This document shows positions 40,041 through 51,687 of a DNA stretch of 64,000 bases, piece by piece. A model generated the notes under the pieces. That model worked only from the letters and a program-made list of their open reading frames with translations. It was not told the DNA's origin and did not search any database. The first letter of the stretch is position 1. Each line of letters opens with the position of its first letter. The stretch is from Limnobacter sp. (GTDB lineage Bacteria; Pseudomonadota; Gammaproteobacteria; Burkholderiales; Burkholderiaceae_B), in the NCBI GenBank assembly GCA_029866125.1, contig JARWZZ010000019.1, positions 1 to 64,000 on the forward strand. Direction: 5' to 3'. Position numbers and translations under genes: made by a program.

Positions 40041-43000
40041 ATGCAGGACATTCGAAAACTTGCCGAAGAAAAGGGCATGTATTCCGCTTCCAACGAACAC
40101 GACGCCTGTGGCGTTGGTTTTGTGGCGCACATCAAAGGCAAAAAGACACACGACATCATTGCCAGTGGCTTGAAAATCCTTGAGAACCTAGACCACCGGG
40201 GTGCCGTGGGTGCCGACCCCTTGATGGGCGACGGCGCGGGTATTCTGATTCAAATTCCAGATGCCTTCTTCCGTGAAGAAATGACCAAAAACGGCATCAG
40301 CCTGCCACCCGCCGGTGAATACGGCGTGGGCATGTTGTTCCTGCCCAAAGAAACAGCCTCACGCATTGCTTGCGAGCAAGAAATTGAGCGCGCCATCAAA
40401 GCCGAGGGCCAAGTGTTGCTGGGCTGGCGCGATGTGCCAGTCAATGCCGACATGCCAATGAGCCCCACCGTGCGCTTGAAAGAGCCGGTGATTCGCCAAG
40501 TGTTTGTAGGCCGTGGCCGCGACATCATGGTGACCGACGCGCTGGAACGCAAACTGTATGTGATCCGCAAACGGGCCGTGCACGCCATCAAAAACTTGAA
40601 CTTGGCACACGGCACTGAATACTTCAGCCCATCCATGAGCGCCCGTACCATCGTGTACAAAGGCCTGTTGCTGGCCAACCAAGTGGGCGAGTACTACAAC
40701 GACCTGCGCGACCCACGTTGCGTGTCTGCCTTGGCATTGGTGCACCAGCGCTTCTCCACCAACACATTCCCCGAGTGGCCATTGGCCCACCCGTACCGCA
40801 TGTTGGCCCACAACGGTGAAATCAACACCGTCAAAGGCAACTTCAACTGGATGCGCGCCCGCGAAGGCGTGATGAAGTCGGCCGTGTTGGGCGATGACCT
40901 GCAAAAGCTGTACCCCCTGATTTTTGAAGGTCAGTCCGACACTGCGTGTTTCGACAACTGCTTGGAACTGCTGGTGATGGCCGGCTACCCCATTGCCCAA
41001 GCCATGATGATGATGGTGCCCGAGGCTTGGGAACAGCACACCCTGATGGACGACAACCGCCGCGCCTTCTACGAATACCACGCCGCCATGATGGAACCTT
41101 GGGACGGCCCCGCCGCCTTGGCGTTCACTGACGGCAAGCAAATTGGTGCCACACTGGACCGCAACGGCTTGCGCCCAGCCCGTTACATCGTGACGGAAGA
41201 TGACTTGGTGGTCATGGCGTCAGAATCCGGCACACTACCAATCCCTGAAAGCAAAATCGTCAAAAAATGGCGCTTGCAGCCTGGCAAAATGTTCTTGATC
41301 GACATGGAAGCCGGCCGCATCATCAATGATGACGAACTGAAAAGCCAACTGGCTTTGGCCAAGCCTTACAAGCAGTGGATTGACACCATCCGCGTCAAGC
41401 TGGATGAAGTGGAAGCCCAGCCTGAGGTGGAGCAGCCCCGTGAAAACCTGCTGGACCGCCAGCAAGCATTTGGCTACACCCAAGAAGACTTGAAATTCCT
41501 GATGGCCCCCATGCTGCAAAACGCAGAAGAGGCCACTGGCTCCATGGGCAACGACAGCCCATTGGCCGTGATGTCCAACAAACTCAAGCCTTTGTACAAC
41601 TACTTCAAGCAGTTGTTTGCGCAGGTAACCAACCCACCGATCGACCCGATCCGTGAAAACTTGGTGATGAGCTTGAACAGCTTCATCGGACCCAAGCCCA
41701 ACCTGCTGGACCTGAACAACATCAACCCGCCCATGCGTTTGGAAGTGGCACAGCCTGTGCTGACCACCAAAGACATGGCCAAGATTCGCCACATCGAGCA
41801 GTTCACTGGCGGCAAGTTCACCAGCCACGAGCTGAACATTTGCTACCCACTGGTTTGGGGCAAAGACGGCATTGAGGCGCGCATTGCTTCCCTGTGCGCC
41901 GAAGCGCGGGACGCAGTGAAAAACGGTGCCAACATTCTGATTATTTCAGACCGCTTGATCGACCGCGACCATGTTGCAATTCCCGCATTGTTGGCCACAT
42001 CCGCCATTCACCAGCATTTGGTGAAAGAAGGTTTGCGTACTTCTACAGGTTTGGTGGTTGAGACTGGCTCTGCACGCGAAGTACACCACTTCGCCCTGTT
42101 GGCCGGTTACGGCGCAGAAGCTGTTCACCCCTACTTGGCGATGGAAACCATTGCCGAAATGGCGAAAGGCTTGCCGGGCGATCTAAGCCCAGAAAAAGCG
42201 GTATACAACTACATCAAAGCGGTTGGCAAAGGCTTGATGAAAGTCATGTCCAAAATGGGCATTTCCACATACATGAGCTACACCGGCGCGCAGATTTTCG
42301 AAGCCGTGGGCTTGAACCAAGCTTTCGTGGACGCCTACTTCAGAGGCACCCCATCCAAAGTGGAAGGCATTGGCGTGTTTGAAGTGGCTGAAGAGGCCAT
42401 TCGCATCCACACCGCTGCATTCAGCCCCGACCCTGTGTTGGCTGGCGCTTTGGACGCAGGTGGCGAGTACGCTTGGCGCACACGGGGTGAAGAGCACATG
42501 TGGACTCCTGATGCAATTGCAAAATTGCAGCACTCCACACGCTCCAACCAATACAGCACTTACAAAGAGTACGCACAAATCATCAACGACCAAAGCAAGC
42601 GTCACATGACACTGCGTGGCCTGTTTGAATTCAAGATTGACCCGGCCAAAGCCATCCCAATCGAAGAAGTTGAACCGGTTACCGAAATCGTCAAACGCTT
42701 TGCAACTGGCGCGATGTCTTTGGGTTCGATTTCCACCGAAGCGCACTCCACATTGGCTGTGGCGATGAACCGCATTGGCGGCAAGTCCAACACCGGTGAA
42801 GGCGGCGAAGACTCCAAGCGTTACCAAGACGAACTGCGTCAGGGCTTGGACAAGTTTGGCCCCGGCCAAGGTTTGATCAAAGACGGCGAAACCCTCAAGA
42901 GCTTCTTGGGTAGTGTGGTTGAGGCTGACTTCCCATTGAAGAAGGGCGACTCACTGCGCTCACGCATCAAGCAGGTGGCATCAGGCCGTTTTGGCGTCAC

Positions 43001-44762
43001 GGCTGAATACCTCAGCTCTGCCGACCAAATCCAGATCAAAATGGCACAAGGTGCAAAGCCCGGTGAAGGCGGCCAGTTGCCAGGCGGCAAAGTGTCCGAC
43101 TACATTGGTAAATTGCGTTATTCAGTGCCCGGCGTGGGCTTGATTTCCCCACCCCCGCACCACGACATCTATTCCATCGAAGACTTGGCCCAGCTGATTC
43201 ACGACCTGAAAAACGTCAACCCCAAGGCCTCCGTGTCTGTGAAGTTGGTGTCAGAAGTGGGCGTGGGTACAGTGGCAGCCGGTGTGTCCAAGGCCAAGGC
43301 CGACCACGTAGTGATTGCTGGTCAAGACGGCGGTACAGGTGCATCGCCCGTGTCATCGATCAAGCATGCAGGTACCAACTGGGAGCTCGGCCTTGCCGAA
43401 ACTCAGCAAACTTTGGTGCTGAACGGTTTGCGTGGACGCATTCGCGTGCAGGTAGACGGTCAAATGAAAACAGGCCGCGACGTGGTGATTGGTGCCATGT
43501 TGGGTGCTGATGAATTCGGCTTTGCCACCGCACCGCTGGTGGTTGAAGGCTGCATCATGATGCGCAAATGCCACTTGAACACCTGCCCAGTTGGTGTTGC
43601 CACGCAAAACCCTGAGCTGCGTGCCAAGTTCCAAGGCAAGCCAGAACACGTGGTGAACTACTTCTTCTTCGTTGCCAATGAAGTGCGCGAAATCATGGCT
43701 CAACTGGGCATTCGCACTGTTGAAGAACTGATTGGCCGTGCCGACCTGCTGGACATGAAGAAAGGCATCACACACTGGAAAGCCAAAGGTTTGGATTTCA
43801 GCCGTTTGCTGTGGGTACCCACAGGCACCACCGAACCTCTGCGCCACACTGGCGAGCAAGACCACGGCCTCGATAAGGCACTGGATCAGAAACTGATTGT
43901 TCAGTCCAAAGCCGCACTTGAAAAGGGCGAGAAGGTTTCCTTCATCACCCCAATCAAGAACGTCAACCGAACCGCCGGCGCGATGTTGTCTGGCGAAGTG
44001 GCCAAGCGTTACGGCCATGCAGGCTTGCCAGACGACACCATTCACATCCAATTCCAAGGCACTGCGGGTCAATCCTTCGGCGCATTCTTGGCACACGGCA
44101 TCACAGCCGACTTGGTGGGTGAAGGCAACGACTATGTGGCCAAGGGCTTGTCGGGTGGACGCATTATTGTGCGCCCCACCAACGACTTCCGTGGCATTTC
44201 TGAAGAAAACATGATTGTTGGCAACACCGTACTGTACGGCGCAATTGCTGGTGAAGCATTCCTCAGTGGCGTGGCTGGCGAGCGTTTCGCAGTGCGTAAC
44301 TCCGGCGCTTCAGCAGTGATTGAAGGCACCGGCGACCATGGTTGTGAATACATGACTGGCGGTACCGTCGTGGTGTTGGGCCAAACAGGCCGTAACTTCG
44401 CAGCCGGTATGAGCGGTGGCTTGGCCTATGTGTACGACGTGGATGGCATGTTTGCCAAGCGTTGCAACATGGCCCAAGTGGAACTTGAAGAAGTGATTCC
44501 AGCCGCAGACCAGGAAGCCTTGAACAACAAGGAAATTTGGCACAACCCCGTACGCGGTGGCGAGCGCATGACCGACGAAGCCATTTTGAAAGACCTGATT
44601 CAGCGCCATGCCCGTTACACCGGCAGCGAGCGTGCGAAGCAGATTCTTGAAAACTGGACCACGGAGCGCAAAAAGTTCGTGAAGGTATTCCCAACCGAAT
44701 ACCGCCGCGCCTTGAAAGAATTGCATGTGGCCGCGCAGACCAGCGCGAAAGTAGCAGCCTAA
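40041..44762 (+). CDS. gltB: Glutamate synthase (NADPH), large subunit
   Basis: GltB converts 2-oxoglutarate and glutamine to two glutamates with electrons from GltD. The 1573-residue precursor has a short propeptide before the nucleophilic cysteine of the glutaminase domain (DACGVGF). Next come the central domain, the FMN-binding synthase domain ([36 protein letters not shown]), the iron-sulfur cysteines in [10 protein letters not shown] near residue 1176, and the C-terminal GXXGXXXG domain. GGAG is 7 nt before ATG 40041; ATG 40035 is too close to it. gltD follows 28 nt downstream. Confidence 0.98.
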   Translation: MQDIRKLAEEKGMYSASNEHDACGVGFVAHIKGKKTHDIIASGLKILENLDHRGAVGADPLMGDGAGILIQIPDAFFREEMTKNGISLPPAGEYGVGMLFLPKETASRIACEQEIERAIKAEGQVLLGWRDVPVNADMPMSPTVRLKEPVIRQVFVGRGRDIMVTDALERKLYVIRKRAVHAIKNLNLAHGTEYFSPSMSARTIVYKGLLLANQVGEYYNDLRDPRCVSALALVHQRFSTNTFPEWPLAHPYRMLAHNGEINTVKGNFNWMRAREGVMKSAVLGDDLQKLYPLIFEGQSDTACFDNCLELLVMAGYPIAQAMMMMVPEAWEQHTLMDDNRRAFYEYHAAMMEPWDGPAALAFTDGKQIGATLDRNGLRPARYIVTEDDLVVMASESGTLPIPESKIVKKWRLQPGKMFLIDMEAGRIINDDELKSQLALAKPYKQWIDTIRVKLDEVEAQPEVEQPRENLLDRQQAFGYTQEDLKFLMAPMLQNAEEATGSMGNDSPLAVMSNKLKPLYNYFKQLFAQVTNPPIDPIRENLVMSLNSFIGPKPNLLDLNNINPPMRLEVAQPVLTTKDMAKIRHIEQFTGGKFTSHELNICYPLVWGKDGIEARIASLCAEARDAVKNGANILIISDRLIDRDHVAIPALLATSAIHQHLVKEGLRTSTGLVVETGSAREVHHFALLAGYGAEAVHPYLAMETIAEMAKGLPGDLSPEKAVYNYIKAVGKGLMKVMSKMGISTYMSYTGAQIFEAVGLNQAFVDAYFRGTPSKVEGIGVFEVAEEAIRIHTAAFSPDPVLAGALDAGGEYAWRTRGEEHMWTPDAIAKLQHSTRSNQYSTYKEYAQIINDQSKRHMTLRGLFEFKIDPAKAIPIEEVEPVTEIVKRFATGAMSLGSISTEAHSTLAVAMNRIGGKSNTGEGGEDSKRYQDELRQGLDKFGPGQGLIKDGETLKSFLGSVVEADFPLKKGDSLRSRIKQVASGRFGVTAEYLSSADQIQIKMAQGAKPGEGGQLPGGKVSDYIGKLRYSVPGVGLISPPPHHDIYSIEDLAQLIHDLKNVNPKASVSVKLVSEVGVGTVAAGVSKAKADHVVIAGQDGGTGASPVSSIKHAGTNWELGLAETQQTLVLNGLRGRIRVQVDGQMKTGRDVVIGAMLGADEFGFATAPLVVEGCIMMRKCHLNTCPVGVATQNPELRAKFQGKPEHVVNYFFFVANEVREIMAQLGIRTVEELIGRADLLDMKKGITHWKAKGLDFSRLLWVPTGTTEPLRHTGEQDHGLDKALDQKLIVQSKAALEKGEKVSFITPIKNVNRTAGAMLSGEVAKRYGHAGLPDDTIHIQFQGTAGQSFGAFLAHGITADLVGEGNDYVAKGLSGGRIIVRPTNDFRGISEENMIVGNTVLYGAIAGEAFLSGVAGERFAVRNSGASAVIEGTGDHGCEYMTGGTVVVLGQTGRNFAAGMSGGLAYVYDVDGMFAKRCNMAQVELEEVIPAADQEALNNKEIWHNPVRGGERMTDEAILKDLIQRHARYTGSERAKQILENWTTERKKFVKVFPTEYRRALKELHVAAQTSAKVAA

Positions 44763-44790
44763 TCACAAGTAGTCGAGTGAGGATTTAGAA

Positions 44791-46278
44791 ATGGGTAAAG
44801 TCACCGGATTTATGGAGTTTGAGCGTCAGAGTGAGGGGTACGAAGACCCCAAGGCGCGCGTCAAACACTACAAAGAGTTTGTGATCACATTGAAAGATGA
44901 CGAAGCCAAAATTCAAGGCGCACGTTGTATGGATTGCGGCATTCCGTTTTGTAACAACGGGTGCCCAGTGAACAACATCATTCCCGACTTCAATGATCTT
45001 GTATTCAAACAAGACTGGAAAGCCGCGATTGATACACTGCACAGCACCAACAACTTCCCTGAATTTACAGGCCGCATTTGCCCCGCGCCTTGCGAGGCAG
45101 CTTGCACCTTGGGCATCAACGAAGACCCAGTGGGCATCAAGTCGATTGAGCATGCCATCATCGACAAAGCTTGGGAAAACAATTGGGTAGTGCCCCAAGT
45201 TGCCGCCCAAAAAACAGGTAAAAAAGTGGCTGTAGTCGGCTCTGGCCCTGCAGGCATGGCCGCTGCCCAGCAATTGGCACGCGTAGGCCACACCGTCACC
45301 GTGTTTGAGAAAAACGACCGCGTGGGTGGTTTGCTGCGTTATGGCATTCCTGACTTTAAAATGGAAAAAAGCCACATTGACCGCCGCGTTACCCAGATGG
45401 AAGCCGAAGGTGTGGAGTTCCGCACGGGCGTGTTTATCGGTGAAAAACTGACCGAAAAAGGCATCGCCAATTTGGCCAAAAAAACCGTCACCCCCAAAGA
45501 ACTGCTGAAAGATTTTGATGCAGTGATTTTGACCGGTGGGTCTGAAGTGCCACGCGACTTGCCAGTGCCCGGCCGCGAATTGAATGGCGTGCATTACGCC
45601 ATGGAATTCCTGCCCCTGCAAAACCGCGTGAATGCTGGCGACAAGTTGAAAGACCAAATCATGGCCACCAAGAAAAACGTGCTGGTGATTGGCGGTGGCG
45701 ACACAGGCTCCGACTGCGTGGGTACATCCAACCGCCACGGTGCCAAGCAAGTGGTGCAAATTGAAGTGATGCCCCAGCCGCCCGAGCAAGAAAATAAGCC
45801 GTTGGTGTGGCCTTACTGGCCCATGAAAATGCGCACTTCCTCCTCACACGAAGAAGGCGTGCACCGCGATTTCGCCGTCACCACCAAAGAGTTCATCAAC
45901 GACGGCAAAGGCAATGTCAAAGCCGCCAAGTGCGCCAAGGTGGAATGGGTCAAAGACGAAGCCACTGGCCAAATGAAGATGCAAGAAGTTGCGGGTTCCG
46001 AGTTCGAAATTCCAGCTGATTTGGTCTTGTTTGCCATGGGCTTTACAAACCCTGCAGGCAGCATTTTGGACGCCTTTGGTGTGCAAAAAGACAACCGTGG
46101 CAATGCCAAAGCCAGCACAGATGGCGAAGGCTGCTACAAAACCAACGTTGACAAGGTGTACGCCGCTGGCGACATGCGCCGTGGTCAATCCTTGGTGGTG
46201 TGGGCCATTCGTGAAGGCCGCCAGGCCGCACGTGAGGTGGACCAATACCTGATGGGTGCAACAGTACTGCCTCGTTGA
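44791..46278 (+). CDS. gltD: Glutamate synthase (NADPH), small subunit
   Basis: This 495-residue subunit passes electrons from NADPH to GltB. N-terminal cysteines [17 protein letters not shown] and [15 protein letters not shown] bind [4Fe-4S] clusters. [13 protein letters not shown] is the FAD site, and [12 protein letters not shown] the NADPH site. A terminator follows at 46309. Length and order after gltB are standard. Confidence 0.98.
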   Translation: MGKVTGFMEFERQSEGYEDPKARVKHYKEFVITLKDDEAKIQGARCMDCGIPFCNNGCPVNNIIPDFNDLVFKQDWKAAIDTLHSTNNFPEFTGRICPAPCEAACTLGINEDPVGIKSIEHAIIDKAWENNWVVPQVAAQKTGKKVAVVGSGPAGMAAAQQLARVGHTVTVFEKNDRVGGLLRYGIPDFKMEKSHIDRRVTQMEAEGVEFRTGVFIGEKLTEKGIANLAKKTVTPKELLKDFDAVILTGGSEVPRDLPVPGRELNGVHYAMEFLPLQNRVNAGDKLKDQIMATKKNVLVIGGGDTGSDCVGTSNRHGAKQVVQIEVMPQPPEQENKPLVWPYWPMKMRTSSSHEEGVHRDFAVTTKEFINDGKGNVKAAKCAKVEWVKDEATGQMKMQEVAGSEFEIPADLVLFAMGFTNPAGSILDAFGVQKDNRGNAKASTDGEGCYKTNVDKVYAAGDMRRGQSLVVWAIREGRQAAREVDQYLMGATVLPR

Positions 46279-46308
46279 TTTGAATTGTTTTGCTTTGGCA
46301 AAAAATAG

Positions 46309-46348
46309 ATCGGCTTACCGAAGTGAATTTCGGCAAGCCGATTTTTTT
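46309..46348 (+). terminator. Terminator after gltD
   Basis: ATCGGCTT / AAGCCGAT with an inner CCGAA / TTCGG stem, followed by a run of T. It lies 31 nt after gltD and 12 nt before the end of the convergent LuxR-type gene. Confidence 0.85.
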
Positions 46349-46359
46349 ATGCTGTGTTG

Positions 46360-46659
46360 TTAGCTACAGCCTTGCAGCAATGCAAAAGCTTTCAGCGCCA
46401 AGTCTGAGTTGGTTTTTGCATTGAGTTTGACCATTAGCCTTGTCCTGACAGAGTCGACTGTACGCACCGATAGATTCAACTGCGTGGCAATCTTCGAGCG
46501 GCTCTGGCCTTGCATCATCAACATCAGAATTTGGATTTGGCGAGGGGAAAAATGTTGCCTCAGGACTTTGCATAGCTCCTCGGAACCCGCATCGCCAAAA
46601 AGCTGTGGGGGTTCCGTTAAGCGTAAGTCCCTTGGCTGGTCAATACCGGGCAGGTTCAT
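46360..46659 (-). CDS. Small LuxR-type DNA-binding regulator
   Basis: This 99-residue protein consists of little more than a LuxR/GerE helix-turn-helix domain. FSPRQIQILMLMMQGQSRSK is followed by IATQLNLSVRTVDSVRTRL and MVKLNAKTNSDLALKAF. There is no receiver or ligand-binding domain, only about 35 extra N-terminal residues. It starts 3 nt after the secreted protein gene at 46663 and probably shares its transcript. A regulator of that neighbour or of the divergent tetR gene is possible; targets are not visible. Confidence 0.85.
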   Translation of the reverse strand: MNLPGIDQPRDLRLTEPPQLFGDAGSEELCKVLRQHFSPRQIQILMLMMQGQSRSKIATQLNLSVRTVDSVRTRLMVKLNAKTNSDLALKAFALLQGCS

Positions 46660-46662
46660 CTT

Positions 46663-47130
46663 TTACAGCCCAACAATGTCCACAACCACGCCGTCCCTTG
46701 AGTCAATCAGAATCACACTCTGCTCGATTCTGAAGGCCACGGTGGTACGGGGTTGGTTCCGCATTCCGGGTGCTGATCTGGGTACTTTGGCGCCCGCCCT
46801 GTAAACAAAGGATGGAGCAGGCCCCGACACGTAAACTTCCTCTTCCCAGTCGTTTGGCAGTCTTCTCCTAGAACGCTCGCTGTAGGGGCCCATGTTTTTG
46901 CGACAATAGCCGCGCAGTTGCCTGCGGTCTTCCGGGGTGAGTGCGTGCACTACATCGGACGCGATTTGTGTGCCGGCGCGAACGCTCTCTTTGGCAATCG
47001 AGAGGCCTGTATCCACCGAGTCTCGGGCAATGTCCAATGCAAAACCGATGGGGCCATTGGCTTGTGCATGCGGGGCAAAAAAAGCAGTGGATGTGGTCAG
47101 CAGGACCGACAATACGGATTTTTTGATCAT
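46663..47130 (-). CDS. Secreted protein of unknown function
   Basis: I start at ATG 47130 (MIKKSVLSVLL, 155 residues) with AAGGA 7-8 nt upstream. The TTG two codons earlier is less likely. A signal peptide ends near HAQA-NG. The mature protein is basic. Its C-terminal 45 residues (RTTVAFRIEQSVILIDSRDG, then VVVDIVGL) resemble the ends of small periplasmic RcnB or DUF1236-type proteins, but the match is weak. It lies in an apparent operon with the LuxR-type gene and divergent from tetR, with inverted repeats between them. Confidence 0.7.
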   Translation of the reverse strand: MIKKSVLSVLLTTSTAFFAPHAQANGPIGFALDIARDSVDTGLSIAKESVRAGTQIASDVVHALTPEDRRQLRGYCRKNMGPYSERSRRRLPNDWEEEVYVSGPAPSFVYRAGAKVPRSAPGMRNQPRTTVAFRIEQSVILIDSRDGVVVDIVGL

Positions 47131-47136
47131 GATCAA
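47123..47136. promoter_or_regulatory. 14-bp palindrome over the start codon
   Basis: TTGATCATGATCAA is perfectly palindromic and includes the ATG of the secreted-protein gene. It could bind a regulator or be a chance effect of ATC-ATG-ATC codons. Confidence 0.35.
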
Positions 47137-47150
47137 TCCTTTTGAAAATA

Positions 47151-47171
47151 CGACATAAACAATATATGTCG
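47151..47171. promoter_or_regulatory. Inverted repeat, possible TetR-type operator 1
   Basis: CGACATA / TATGTCG with a 7-nt spacer, 20 nt upstream of the secreted-protein gene in the gap shared with divergent tetR. Spacing and symmetry suit a dimeric repressor. Confidence 0.5.
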
Positions 47172-47210
47172 CATTATGCGCCGATTAAAAAGGATAAATC
47201 GTTAAGAATT

Positions 47211-47233
47211 GCAACATTTACGACAAATGTTGC
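47211..47233. promoter_or_regulatory. Inverted repeat, possible TetR-type operator 2
   Basis: GCAACATTT / AAATGTTGC, perfect 9-bp arms with a 5-nt spacer, 46 nt upstream of tetR. No T run follows directly, so an operator is more likely than a terminator. Confidence 0.55.
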
Positions 47234-47278
47234 TTATTTCAATGAATAGGTTTGACGAAAATTCAGGTATAAAACCGC

Positions 47279-47887
47279 ATGGGAACAACAATCGAAAAAT
47301 CCATTGAGGCCATATTCCTCAGCCAAGTGCCTGAGCTTAGCCCGCGTGCCAGCCAGGTTGTGGATGCCGCCTGCCTGCAATTTGAAATGTGCCACCGTGT
47401 GGACCTTGTCGAGTTGGCGCAAATCTGCGAAGTGAATCGCGCCACCTTGTACCGGTGGTTTGGTAGTCGGGATGCTTTGCTGGCTGAGGTGTTGTGGCGC
47501 CTGTCGATGCGTATCATTCACTCGGTGATCAAGGGGATTCCCGGAACCTCCCTAAGTGGCCTGATGCTGAGTATTCAGGGCTACCTAAAAATTGTGAGTA
47601 CGCACAAGGGCCAGATCCATTTTGTGAAAAATGAACCCGAGGTGGCAGCACGGGTTTTGTTCACAGGCGAGTATTCAATACGCAATCGCCTGATCAATAT
47701 TCTTCTGGTTTACTTGCCCCGGTACCGGGAATTCAAAGAAGGTGACCCGCAGGTTAAAACCCTTGCTGTAGCGATTGTCCGCCTGGGAGAAACTTTTTTG
47801 TACGGCGACCGATTGGGAGACTCTGAGCCGCAACTGGAGGAGTACTTCAAGATCATTGCCTTGTTGATGGCCAACGTGATGAATTGA
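47279..47887 (+). CDS. TetR-family transcriptional regulator (QsdR-like)
   Basis: This 202-residue protein has a TetR helix-turn-helix at about residues 40-70 (VDLVELAQICEVNRATLYRW then FGSRDALLAEVLW), a form typical of the QsdR subgroup. The C-terminal domain, expected to bind a ligand, shows no informative motif. It is divergent from the secreted-protein/LuxR operon with two inverted repeats between them, so it probably controls itself and that operon. A terminator follows at 48028. Confidence 0.88.
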   Translation: MGTTIEKSIEAIFLSQVPELSPRASQVVDAACLQFEMCHRVDLVELAQICEVNRATLYRWFGSRDALLAEVLWRLSMRIIHSVIKGIPGTSLSGLMLSIQGYLKIVSTHKGQIHFVKNEPEVAARVLFTGEYSIRNRLINILLVYLPRYREFKEGDPQVKTLAVAIVRLGETFLYGDRLGDSEPQLEEYFKIIALLMANVMN

Positions 47888-48027
47888 GTGACCCAGCAAC
47901 AACATCTCGAGTCCTGATGGGTTTCAAGGCGTTATTTTTTGACCTCCGAGGGCGAGCGCTCAAATGAATTTCTTGCCTCTCAAGTGGTAGCCTTGCCTTG
48001 GATGATGTCCAAAACCACCGTCTAATC

Positions 48028-48054
48028 AGGCTCAATAAATGAGCCTTTTTGATT
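48028..48054 (+). terminator. Terminator after tetR
   Basis: AGGCTCA / TGAGCCT, a perfect 7-bp stem with an ATAAA loop, followed by TTTTGATTTT. It is oriented for the + strand and lies just past the 3' end of the convergent RTX gene. Confidence 0.75.
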
Positions 48055-48073
48055 TTCAGTAGATCGATCTTTA

Positions 48074-51000
48074 TCAGATTGTGCTTGTGCCTACAAGCAT
48101 TGCCAGGATCGTCTGCTCATTCCATACGGTTCCGTCTGAGAATGTAACCTGATCAATGTTGTAAGGGTTGTTGCTCTCAGTTGAAAAGTGATTGGTCACC
48201 TGAATAAATTCGCTACGATCCTTGATTGTCAACACCAAGTCATCATAGATTCGACTTACTGCAATTTCTGATTTATTGACTGAGCTATTGAACGCGATTT
48301 TGTCTATTTTAGTCGTATCTGCATCGTTGTGATAAATCACATCTTGACCGTAACCTTTGCCAAATAGGTAAGTATCGCTTCCTTCCCCACCCGCCAAGTA
48401 GTCATTTCCAGCGCTACCGTCCAGCGTGTCTGATCCACTTTCACCATAAAGAATGTCTGCTCCGGTCCCACCTGTTACGGAATCGTTGCCTCCACCTGCT
48501 GAAATGGTGTCATTGCCAGCTTGCCCTTTGATTGTTTCGGCATTGAGCGTGCCGCGAATTTCATCGTTACCAGCCGAGCCTGCATGCAGTTTGCTTAAAA
48601 TGGTTTGTATGTTCCAAGTTACCCCATCATTGAATTTGATTTGCTGCAAGGGGTTGTATGCGTTGCTTGTATTGTCTTCATAAAAAAAATTGCTGACATA
48701 AATCTCATCCAGAGTTCCTGCAATCTTCACCAAAAGCCCCAATTGCTCGGATTGAAACGTGACCTCGCTTGCCGCAACGTCTGACTTAAACTGAAGCGTA
48801 TTCAGTCGAGTGGCGGACAGATCAAAACTGCCTTCAAGGTAGTCCTGCCCATCCCCCTTACCAAACACATAAGTATCGTTGCCAGTGCCGCCATCGACGG
48901 TGTCTTTGCCTACACCACTTTCCAGCAAGTCGGTACCCTCGCTGCCTGCAAGTACATCATCTCCAATTCCACCGATGAGGGTGTCATTACCAAGCCCGGC
49001 ATAGAGGCCATCTGCGCCATCTCCACCATTCAAAATGTCATTGCCATCTTCACCGAATAGCACATCTGCATCCGCGTCACCGCTTAGAGAATCATTACCC
49101 ATGCCACCGTTGAGCAGGTCGGCCCCAAGCCCTCCTAACAAAGTGTCGTTGCCCGCGTTCCCATAAATGGTGTCGTTACCCGCTTGGCCATTGATTGACT
49201 CATCTTTGTTGGTACCCGGAATGTCGTCATGACCCGCGGTGCCCGTTTGTAGCTTTTCCAGTATGGTGTTGATGCTCCACACAGTGCCGTCGTTAAACTT
49301 GATTTGCTGCAATGGATTCAAAGCGTTGACGGGGTGATCTTCATGCAAAAAATTAGCCACAGAAATCTGGTCCTGTGTGCCTTTGATTTTAATGATGAGT
49401 TCTTCATATGCGTAAGTAAAAACCACTTCCGTGGGGACAATTCCTGCTTTGAATTGCAGGGTATTCATACGGGTTGACGTTGAGTCATACGATGTGTAAA
49501 TCCAGTCTTGCCCGTCGCCTTTGCCAAATAGAAAGGTGTTGTCCCCCAATCCACCTGACAGCATGTCTTTTCCAGCGCTTCCATCCAGTGTGTCGACGCC
49601 CTCACCGCCAGCAAGGTAGTCGTTTCCTATGCCGCCAATCAAGGTGTCATTGCCTTCATCGCCCACAATGAAGTCATCGCCTGAACCGCCGTCCAGTCGG
49701 TCTGCGCCTTCACCGCCAGACAGGCTGTCGTTGTTCAAGCCCCCAGTCAGTGTGTCGTTGCCCGCGCCGGAAAACAGTGTGTCGTTACCCGACCCGCCAT
49801 CCAGCCAATCATTCTTGAGACTCCCAACCAAGGACTCTGCTTTGGCATTTCCAATGTAAAACACAGACGCGGCATCGTCCATTTCAACTTGCACAGTTTT
49901 GTCACTTGCAAACACCACCAAATCGACTGCTTTGTTCCATATGGTTTTAAACAAAGGGTCTGTCTGTGAGTTTGCAGCGAAGTCAAAGCTATTGGCAAGG
50001 TCTTGAGTGGATTGCCCTCCGCTAGCCAAAAATGCTTTTAAAAGTGAGGTGGCAATAATTTGTTCAGGCTCAGACTTTGAGCTTATTAAAATTTTGAAAG
50101 CTTGAATCGCAGTGCTTGAATCAAACGCAAGTTGCTGCGTCACGGAATCATAAGCCAGACGGACGGAGTTCAACACACCCACAAATTGCGTATTGCCTAA
50201 AGCTTGTGCTGTGTACTGCATCAACAGCGAAACATAGGCACTTTCCATGGCCTCACTTTGATAGATTTGTAGCTGAGGCGTGGCTTGCAGTTCTAGTAAA
50301 GGAGTGCCTGTAAACTTTTCCAGTACAGCAACTTTTCTTCCATCAATCAAGCTGCCGTTTTTGGTGGGGCTTACGCTGGCTGCGCCAGACCATTGAAACA
50401 GCATGTCTTGCATGGAAGCCATGATGGCCGCGTAATTGCCACCATTGGTAATCAAGGTCTCCAGTGCTGTGACTTTTGATTTTAGAGTGCCAGTGGTATC
50501 GCGCATGATGGCCTGATCCAAGTCGGGCAGATTGCCCATGCCCTTCAGGTACATCATGGACGCCACTTCATCAGACACTGCAACACGGTCTTTGTTGATT
50601 GAAAACAGCTTCTCGGTGTCAAACCACACATCGCTGATTGCGCGGGTTTGCCCAGCAGTCGTGGTGAAGGTGGACACTTGCTTGTGCTGGTTGTTGTTTG
50701 CGTCAACAAGAGTGCTGTTGGTGTAAGTGACTTTGATTGAACTGATGCCCGCTTGTTGCAAGGTCAGTAGCTCACCTGCTTCTGTAGTGCCATTGCCGTT
50801 TGCATCTTTCCAAACCCGCAACTGTGACCATGTACTGTCTGTGTTCGAGAATTTTCCATCTTTGTTTGAATCAAGCGCCTTCAGCGCCTCAAATCCATTG
50901 GCCGCTTTGCTTGTACCCACCAAGGTGTTGTTGCCAAAAAGCTCTGTTCCGTCATCAATCAATCCATTGCCATTGAGGTCACGCACCAGCAATCCATCGT

Positions 51001-51673
51001 CTTTGCCAACCCAGCCCGTAAGCTCGGCAAATTTGTTTTTGTCGTGATCAAAGTAGATGTTGATATCGGCCATGGACGTTGTTTCAATACCGTCACCATC
51101 CAAATCCAGGATGAGGGGAGAGGCTGTTTCAACGGCGGTTGTGTATTGGTCTTTGACCTTGTCTTCCCAAGTGTCCCAAATGAAGTCTGCCAACTCGGAA
51201 TCAAAATTGCCTTCTTCAACCTTGACTAGAAATCGATCAAATTCAGTCCATAGCGCCTGACCGTAAGGTTGCCATCCGTCACGCCCAGCCTTATTCCAAG
51301 GCAATTTATCTGCAAACCCTCCTACCTCTGCCAAATGGTTGACCCAAGTTGCGCATTGGTTGACTGAGTTTGGAAACAATATACTCTCTCCCGCATTGTA
51401 GTAAGGGGGATTCTGAATTGCATAATTGATTTCCTCGACCATGCGATTGTACTGCTCAGCGGTGACCTCGATTTTCCCTGTGGAATAGCTATAGGGGTAA
51501 GACCCACCATTAGGACCTGTTTGGGATTCATCATAAACTTTTCCCACACCCCAAAGGCTTGGTGATTTTGCAGGTGCAAATCCATACATCTGTTCATTCT
51601 GTGAACCGTTATCAATTACGATGTAGGAATGTGGTACGCCTTGAACATCCATCCTAAACTCTACTGTTGGCAT
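48074..51673 (-). CDS. Large RTX calcium-binding protein with a possible permuted papain-like N-terminal domain
   Basis: I start at ATG 51673 (1199 residues; GGAAA upstream) rather than the TTG at 51691. Residues 1-120 show the order His then Cys expected of permuted NlpC/P60 or papain-like folds: VPHSYIVID with His15, an ITAEQY-like stretch, then [15 protein letters not shown] with Cys107. Residues 186-245 hold EF-hand-like loops DLDGDGIET and [11 protein letters not shown]. From about residue 615 there are three blocks of GGxGxDxL repeats. Each is followed by a hemolysin-type calcium-binding related module (LFGKGDGQD... FNDGTVW). The C-terminus suits type I secretion, but no exporter genes are near. 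The paralogous genes upstream are candidates for immunity proteins. Enzyme activity is not shown. Confidence 0.85.
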   Translation of the reverse strand: MPTVEFRMDVQGVPHSYIVIDNGSQNEQMYGFAPAKSPSLWGVGKVYDESQTGPNGGSYPYSYSTGKIEVTAEQYNRMVEEINYAIQNPPYYNAGESILFPNSVNQCATWVNHLAEVGGFADKLPWNKAGRDGWQPYGQALWTEFDRFLVKVEEGNFDSELADFIWDTWEDKVKDQYTTAVETASPLILDLDGDGIETTSMADINIYFDHDKNKFAELTGWVGKDDGLLVRDLNGNGLIDDGTELFGNNTLVGTSKAANGFEALKALDSNKDGKFSNTDSTWSQLRVWKDANGNGTTEAGELLTLQQAGISSIKVTYTNSTLVDANNNQHKQVSTFTTTAGQTRAISDVWFDTEKLFSINKDRVAVSDEVASMMYLKGMGNLPDLDQAIMRDTTGTLKSKVTALETLITNGGNYAAIMASMQDMLFQWSGAASVSPTKNGSLIDGRKVAVLEKFTGTPLLELQATPQLQIYQSEAMESAYVSLLMQYTAQALGNTQFVGVLNSVRLAYDSVTQQLAFDSSTAIQAFKILISSKSEPEQIIATSLLKAFLASGGQSTQDLANSFDFAANSQTDPLFKTIWNKAVDLVVFASDKTVQVEMDDAASVFYIGNAKAESLVGSLKNDWLDGGSGNDTLFSGAGNDTLTGGLNNDSLSGGEGADRLDGGSGDDFIVGDEGNDTLIGGIGNDYLAGGEGVDTLDGSAGKDMLSGGLGDNTFLFGKGDGQDWIYTSYDSTSTRMNTLQFKAGIVPTEVVFTYAYEELIIKIKGTQDQISVANFLHEDHPVNALNPLQQIKFNDGTVWSINTILEKLQTGTAGHDDIPGTNKDESINGQAGNDTIYGNAGNDTLLGGLGADLLNGGMGNDSLSGDADADVLFGEDGNDILNGGDGADGLYAGLGNDTLIGGIGDDVLAGSEGTDLLESGVGKDTVDGGTGNDTYVFGKGDGQDYLEGSFDLSATRLNTLQFKSDVAASEVTFQSEQLGLLVKIAGTLDEIYVSNFFYEDNTSNAYNPLQQIKFNDGVTWNIQTILSKLHAGSAGNDEIRGTLNAETIKGQAGNDTISAGGGNDSVTGGTGADILYGESGSDTLDGSAGNDYLAGGEGSDTYLFGKGYGQDVIYHNDADTTKIDKIAFNSSVNKSEIAVSRIYDDLVLTIKDRSEFIQVTNHFSTESNNPYNIDQVTFSDGTVWNEQTILAMLVGTSTI

Positions 51674-51687
51674 TCGAATTTCCAATA

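Noticed and set aside
40359..41141. 260-codon antisense frame inside gltB
   Set aside because: It opposes the well-supported GltB frame, has biased His/Val/Gln-rich composition typical of shadow frames and no family resemblance.
42183..42869. 228-codon antisense frame inside gltB
   Set aside because: Fully antisense to conserved GltB sequence; composition is that of a shadow frame.
44785..45789. 334-codon antisense frame opposite gltD
   Set aside because: GltD motifs on the + strand are complete and conserved; the antisense frame has no motifs or ribosome-binding site.
48360..49800. Regularly spaced repeats in the RTX gene as a CRISPR-like array
   Set aside because: The repeats are in frame and encode GGxGxDxL calcium-binding nonapeptides; spacers and repeats do not have CRISPR sizes and the sequence is coding.
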